NCBI GenBank assembly: GCA_934561485.1
Contig: CAKTGS010000085.1
Span: 1-8,618 of the forward strand
DNA from: an uncultured Faecalibacterium sp.
GTDB lineage: Bacteria; Bacillota; Clostridia; Oscillospirales; Ruminococcaceae
Length of the DNA stretch: 8,618 nucleotides
Reading direction: 5' to 3'
Shown here: one piece after another, positions 5,688 through 8,618 of the stretch
How positions within the stretch are numbered: position 1 is the first letter of the stretch
How the letters are laid out: every line of letters begins with the position of its first letter
The notes under the pieces: model-generated
Told to the model about the DNA's origin: nothing
The model's database searches: none
What the model saw: only the letters and a program-made list of their open reading frames with translations
Position numbers and translations under genes: made by a program

Positions 5688-6728
5688 TTATACGCCCACC
5701 ACAAACACGGTGTAATAATCACCGTTGTAATACTCTACGGTATATGCCACCTGCTGCGGATTGCTGGTGGCAACCGTGCCATCGGGGAAACAGTTTATCA
5801 TGCCGCGGGCAGCGTTCACGGTAACGCCGGTGCCCTTGGGCACAAAGATCACGGTGCTGTTCAGGGTGCGCTGCACCTGCTGGATCGGCTTGCTGAAGGA
5901 AATGCTCGAGATGCGAAGGTTTCCATCACCCGGGTTTTCCGTCAGCATCATGACCGTGTCGCCCTTTGCCGCGCCAACGGAAAGGTATCCGTTCCCGCCG
6001 GTCTTGCGTCCCACGTCATACGACCGGTCTCCGGCGGCATACCAGGCCCGGATCTCGTCCAGCTCGGCACGCAGTGCCGGAATGTCCTGGCTCAGCTGCT
6101 GATTGTAATCTGCAATAGCCCTTTTCTTGTTCTCCTGCGCCTCCTGCCTGGCCTCTGCTGCCGTATAGTCCCAGGAGAGGTAACGCTGCTCATCTGCTGC
6201 AGCAGCCTGATCCACATCCCTCAGGTTGATGCGGGTCATACGGTCCCAGCAGTCCACATACTGCTGCAGGGAATTGATCACCTGCTCCTGCTGGCCCGGG
6301 ATCCAGGACTGCAGGGTGGCCTTTTCATCGGCAGCCTGTGTCGTGTAGTCCTTCTCGTATCCGTTGGCATCCGGATAGGTTCCCATCTCGTCCTCTTCCC
6401 ATCTGCTCTGATAGGGATGGTCGGTCTGCAGCCCCAGTGCCAGCACCTGGTCCAGCTCGGCGATCACCTGCTGGGCTTCCGATGCGCTGAAGGACGCATG
6501 CCCGTTCCACCAGCCCACAAACTTACTGCGTGCGTGCAGAGCCAGCGGCTCCGGGCTGTTGGGGTACTTCTGGGCCAGCTGCAGCATTCCATCGCCCCAA
6601 TCCGTATCGGCCAGTTCGTCCATATAGGCCTGCTCTGCCGCCGCACCGGCGGGCAGAGCCAGCATTCCGGCCGTCAGGGCCGCAGCCAGCACCGCCGCAA
6701 GAATTCGCTTTGCATAGGTTTTTCGCAT
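5688..6728 (-). CDS. Exported protein of unknown function, paralogue A (346 aa)
   Basis: I do not recognise a named family. Residues 1-31 form a Sec signal peptide (MRKTYAKR, an alanine/leucine core, LALPAGAAA) with likely cleavage near A29-A31. There is no lipobox or LPXTG signal, so it should be secreted or loosely surface-bound. The mature protein begins with a helical region containing YPNSPEP (55-61), reminiscent of TPR-like helical repeats. An acidic loop (about 110-128, ending DYT) follows, then helix GQQEQVINSLQQYVD (145-159), a long charged helix (170-230) including PALRAEL (217-223), and a beta-rich C-terminal part (KGDTVMML, PIQQVQRTL, VIFVPKGTGV, YYNGDYYTVFVVGV). Order and spacing match the 354-aa gene 70 bases upstream, so the two are tandem duplicates. 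The PKGTGV segment is weakly similar to beta-helix or cupin turns, but no catalytic signature is visible. AAGGAGG stands 9 bases before the ATG. It is second in the operon and is followed by a terminator. Confidence 0.85.
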   Translation of the reverse strand: MRKTYAKRILAAVLAAALTAGMLALPAGAAAEQAYMDELADTDWGDGMLQLAQKYPNSPEPLALHARSKFVGWWNGHASFSASEAQQVIAELDQVLALGLQTDHPYQSRWEEDEMGTYPDANGYEKDYTTQAADEKATLQSWIPGQQEQVINSLQQYVDCWDRMTRINLRDVDQAAAADEQRYLSWDYTAAEARQEAQENKKRAIADYNQQLSQDIPALRAELDEIRAWYAAGDRSYDVGRKTGGNGYLSVGAAKGDTVMMLTENPGDGNLRISSISFSKPIQQVQRTLNSTVIFVPKGTGVTVNAARGMINCFPDGTVATSNPQQVAYTVEYYNGDYYTVFVVGV

Positions 6729-6798
6729 GATTCATTTCCTCCTTCTGCCGGGGCAGGGGCAGGCCGGGTGCCCGCTCCCGTTCCGGCTCTCGTCTGTG
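6729..6798. other. 70-base spacer between paralogues A and B
   Basis: The spacer has GGGGCAGGGGCAGG direct-repeat character and a weak GCCGG/CCGGC inverted repeat (6763-6767 with 6783-6787). It has no T-run terminator and no clear promoter. It ends with the AAGGAGG of paralogue A, so the two genes are probably read from one transcript. Confidence 0.5.
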
Positions 6799-7863
6799 TT
6801 ACACGCCCACCACGTAAACCGCGTAAGGCAGCCCGTTGTAATCCCACACACTGCTGCACACGGTATGAGGAATGCCCAGCGCTGCCGTGTAGTGGCCAAT
6901 GTTCGAGGTGACAGACCAGTCCTCGATCACGGCGGAACCGCTCAGGTCCACCTGCGTGCCCGCCGGAACAAAGATGGTCATGGTATCCAGGCCGCGCTGC
7001 ACCCCCTGAATGGGCTGTGAAGTGGTGATCTGGGTAATGCCGGGCTGCTGACCGGCGTGGAACTCGTTGAACAGCATGGTGGTGTCCCCCTTGCCGGCTG
7101 TGATCTGCAAAAAGTTACCGGCCTGGCCTTTTTCCGAGCACAGGCCCACCGCAAAGGAGTTGGTGCCGGAGGCGTTCCACACCTCGATCAGCTGCAGTTC
7201 CGCGCGCAGCTGCGGGACCAGCTCGTTCCGGACATCCTCACAATTGCCCAGCTGCGATTCCTTGTACCACTGGGCCTGCTCGGCGGCTTCGGCAGCGGAA
7301 TAGCCCTCTGCCAGCAGCCGCTTTTCCTTCTGGGCGGCATTGGTGTCGGCGTCTTTTTCCTGGATGGTTGCCCAGCGATTCTTCAGGTCCAGATACTGCC
7401 GCATGGACTGGATGGCGGCATCCTGCTGGCCCAGGGTAAACTCCTGCAGCTCGGTCTTGATCAGGGCCGACAGCGCGGTGTAGTCCACCTCTTCACCGTC
7501 CGGGTTCACCTTGTCGTAGTCGTCCCACAGGGCCTGCTGGGCCGGGTGCTCGGCCCGGGTGCCCAGGGCAATGGCCTTGTCGCAGTAGGCGATCATCTGC
7601 TGGGTTTTCTGCCAGTCCAGCTGGTCCTGCTCCCGCAGCAGCTCGTTCCAGTACACCTCTGCGCACAGGGCATAGGGTTCCGGACTGTTGGGGTATTTCT
7701 GGATCAGGCCAGGCATGGCCGTCCGCTGGGTCGCCCAGTCCGCAGTGGCCTGCTGCAGTTCGGCCGTATAGGCTGCATCGGCGGCAGCCCCGGCCGGCAG
7801 CGCCAGCAGATTGACCGCCAGCGTGCCCGCCAGCAGCAAAGATGCCAGACGTTTTTGCCTCAT
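6799..7863 (-). CDS. Exported protein of unknown function, paralogue B (354 aa)
   Basis: This is the first gene of the two-gene operon and a tandem paralogue of the 346-aa gene; I do not recognise the family. The signal peptide is residues 1-28 or so (MRQKR, hydrophobic core, LALPAGAAA). Shared landmarks with paralogue A are YPNSPEPYAL (57-66), ALG...EHP (99-107), an acidic DDYDKVNPDGEEVDYT stretch (114-129), GQQDAAIQSMRQYLD (145-159), PQLRAEL (217-223), KGDTTMLF (258-265), PIQGVQRGL (284-292), IFVPAGTQV (297-305) and YNGLPYAVYVVGV at the end. B has five mature cysteines (67, 94, 208, 242, 336) and A has two (160, 313), at non-equivalent places. The frame stays open upstream to 8046, but GGAGGAA about 7 bases before the ATG at 7863, the signal peptide beginning there, and a promoter at 7913-7941 fix this start. 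No anchor motif or catalytic signature is visible. Confidence 0.87.
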   Translation of the reverse strand: MRQKRLASLLLAGTLAVNLLALPAGAAADAAYTAELQQATADWATQRTAMPGLIQKYPNSPEPYALCAEVYWNELLREQDQLDWQKTQQMIAYCDKAIALGTRAEHPAQQALWDDYDKVNPDGEEVDYTALSALIKTELQEFTLGQQDAAIQSMRQYLDLKNRWATIQEKDADTNAAQKEKRLLAEGYSAAEAAEQAQWYKESQLGNCEDVRNELVPQLRAELQLIEVWNASGTNSFAVGLCSEKGQAGNFLQITAGKGDTTMLFNEFHAGQQPGITQITTSQPIQGVQRGLDTMTIFVPAGTQVDLSGSAVIEDWSVTSNIGHYTAALGIPHTVCSSVWDYNGLPYAVYVVGV

Positions 7864-7867
7864 GAAA

Positions 7868-7877
7868 ATTCCTCCCT
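7868..7877 (-). promoter_or_regulatory. Ribosome binding site fixing the start of paralogue B
   Basis: The minus strand reads GAGGGAGGAA upstream of TTTTC-ATG at 7863. It marks the signal-peptide methionine as the start and rules out the longer in-frame extension to 8046, which runs back through the promoter and the atp terminator. Confidence 0.85.
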
Positions 7878-7912
7878 CGTTCCGGCAGGTCGCACCCCGC
7901 CATGATGGTTTC

Positions 7913-7941
7913 ATTATGCGTGCTTTGGGGCAGTGTGTCAA
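7913..7941 (-). promoter_or_regulatory. Near-consensus promoter of the paralogue B-A operon
   Basis: On the minus strand TTGACA (7936-7941) is separated by exactly 17 bases from CATAAT (7913-7918). This matches the housekeeping sigma consensus at 11 of 12 positions. The start should be near 7906, giving a leader of about 42 bases before the ATG at 7863. Confidence 0.85.
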
Positions 7942-8012
7942 GTTTTTGCCGGTCGGTTTGGAAGTTCTGCTGTTTTTTGGTCTGCCGCCTTGTGCGCTTT
8001 GCCGGAACACTG

Positions 8013-8060
8013 CCATAAAAAAGCCCGGCACTTCCTGCAGAAGCACCGGGCTTTTTATGG
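8013..8060 (-). terminator. Terminator of the ATP synthase operon
   Basis: The arms CCAT-A6-GCCCGG (8013-8028) and CCGGGC-T5-ATGG (8046-8060) pair around a loop that holds a small CTTC/GAAG inner stem. The minus strand ends in six T residues (8022-8017). It lies just after the atpC stop codon and separates the atp operon from the exported-protein operon. The plus strand also carries a T-run, so it could work in both directions. Confidence 0.9.
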
Positions 8061-8066
8061 TTTGAT

Positions 8067-8465
8067 TCAGTGGATGGAGGTGCGCACCAAAGCGCGCTTG
8101 AGGCGGGCCTGAGCCAGCTCATAGTCGCGCCTGTCGAGGTTTTTCTGCGCCAGAATTTCTTCCGCACGCTTCTTGGAGGCCTCGGCGCGGGCCTGGTCGA
8201 TCTCTTCCGCCCACTCCCAGGTGGTAGCCACCAGACGCACGTCCCCGTCCAGCACGCTGAGCAGGCCGCCCATGCAGGCTGCACGGCGGCGCCGGCCTTC
8301 GGCATCCACAATGTGCGCCTCGCCCATGCCCAGCGCGGTGCAGTAGTCGCCGTGCTTTGCCAGAATGGCAAGGTCGCCGTCCATGGCGCGGCAGACCACT
8401 CGCTCGGCCTGGCCGTCAAAGGCGCAGCCGTCCGGCGTGACCACCGTCAGATGAAAGGTCGTCAT
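8067..8465 (-). CDS. atpC: F-type ATP synthase epsilon subunit
   Basis: This 132-aa subunit of the F1 central stalk couples rotation of gamma to the c-ring and inhibits ATP hydrolysis. The N-terminal beta-sandwich (about 1-85) shows FHLTVVTPDG, the DGDLAILAKHGDY loop in place of the more common GxFGILPxH, and a GGLLSVLDGDVRLVA strand pair. The C-terminal helical hairpin begins at WAEEIDQARAEASKKRAEE (about 84-102), a signature of the family, and ends at RTSIH. Length is within the usual 130-140 aa. It is the last gene of the atp operon: its ATG is 3 bases after the atpD stop codon, and AGAAGGGG at the end of atpD acts as its ribosome binding site. A strong terminator follows. Confidence 0.95.
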   Translation of the reverse strand: MTTFHLTVVTPDGCAFDGQAERVVCRAMDGDLAILAKHGDYCTALGMGEAHIVDAEGRRRRAACMGGLLSVLDGDVRLVATTWEWAEEIDQARAEASKKRAEEILAQKNLDRRDYELAQARLKRALVRTSIH

Positions 8466-8468
8466 GGC

Positions 8469-8618
8469 TTACCCCTTCTTCGCTTTTGCGAACACGTCAT
8501 CAATGGTGCCCGCGAACAGGAAGGCGCTCTCGGGCAGGTCATCGCACTCGCCGTTCAGGATCATCTTGAAGCCGCGCAGGGTCTCCTTGAGCGGCACATA
8601 CTGGCCGGGCATACCGGT
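8469..8618 (-). CDS. atpD: F-type ATP synthase beta subunit, C-terminal 49 residues
   Basis: The gene enters from the right edge of the window, so only its 3' end is present, finishing with TAA at 8471-8469. The residues are diagnostic of the beta subunit C-terminal helical domain: [20 protein letters not shown], then [21 protein letters not shown] and a KKG end. The beta subunit carries the catalytic ATP-making sites of F1, which lie outside the window. It is followed at 3 bases by atpC, as is usual for atp operons (order beta-epsilon). Confidence 0.96.
   Translation of the reverse strand, partial: TGMPGQYVPLKETLRGFKMILNGECDDLPESAFLFAGTIDDVFAKAKKG

Noticed and set aside
5607..6911. A 434-codon plus-strand frame opposite paralogue A
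   Set aside because: It begins at a terminator and crosses two intergenic regions. The minus strand has a signal peptide, a ribosome binding site and a paralogue in the correct frame.
7057..7905. A 282-codon plus-strand frame opposite paralogue B
   Set aside because: It has no ribosome binding site and runs through the promoter of the real gene. It is a codon-bias shadow.
7864..8046. An N-terminal extension of paralogue B by 61 codons
   Set aside because: It would include the promoter and the atp terminator and bury the signal peptide. The ATG at 7863 has its own strong Shine-Dalgarno sequence.
7493..8419. A 308-codon minus-strand frame spanning atpC and paralogue B in another frame
   Set aside because: It overlaps both real genes and the terminator between them. 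Its sequence is a frame-shifted copy of their codons, not a fusion gene.
1..8618. CRISPR arrays, tRNA or rRNA genes, insertion sequences and attachment sites
   Set aside because: I looked for regularly spaced direct repeats, cloverleaf-like stretches, transposase-like proteins and terminal inverted repeats, and found none.

Overview
The window looks like chromosomal DNA of a GC-rich gut Firmicute. The Gram-positive features are strong AGGAGG-type ribosome binding sites, a lipoprotein signal and Sec signal peptides, and the high GC content with CTG/GCC-rich codon use points towards Oscillospiraceae/Ruminococcaceae (Faecalibacterium, Gemmiger or Subdoligranulum-like). That placement is an inference from style and gene content; no marker here fixes the genus. 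The coding is dense, and I see no mobile element, tRNA, rRNA or CRISPR array.

Layout from left to right. The last 21 codons of a zinc-ribbon protein (+) are followed by a GNRA-loop terminator. A convergent two-gene unit on the minus strand encodes a Cof-type HAD phosphatase and then a cardiolipin synthase. A 302-base divergent spacer carries a good extended -10 promoter and leads to uridine kinase (udk, +). Udk ends at a perfect 36-base palindrome that serves as a terminator for both strands. Everything beyond that is on the minus strand. First comes a TPR-containing lipoprotein with a DUF4352-like C-terminus. Next is a two-gene operon of tandem paralogous exported proteins (354 and 346 aa) of a family I do not recognise. 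The window ends with the distal part of the F-type ATP synthase operon (atpD 3' end and atpC), closed by a strong terminator.

How the genes relate. The housekeeping genes (atpD-atpC, udk, cls) are ordinary. The part worth attention is the 4.2-kb block from about 3683 to 7863, where three exported proteins lie side by side between conserved genes. One is a lipid-anchored TPR protein. The other two are related secreted proteins sharing a YPNSPEP motif near the N-terminus, a central GQQ/QY helix, a PxLRAEL helix, a beta-rich C-terminal domain and an identical VVGV end. The pair has its own near-consensus promoter (TTGACA, 17 bases, CATAAT) just behind the atp terminator, and its own terminator, so it is an independent transcription unit.
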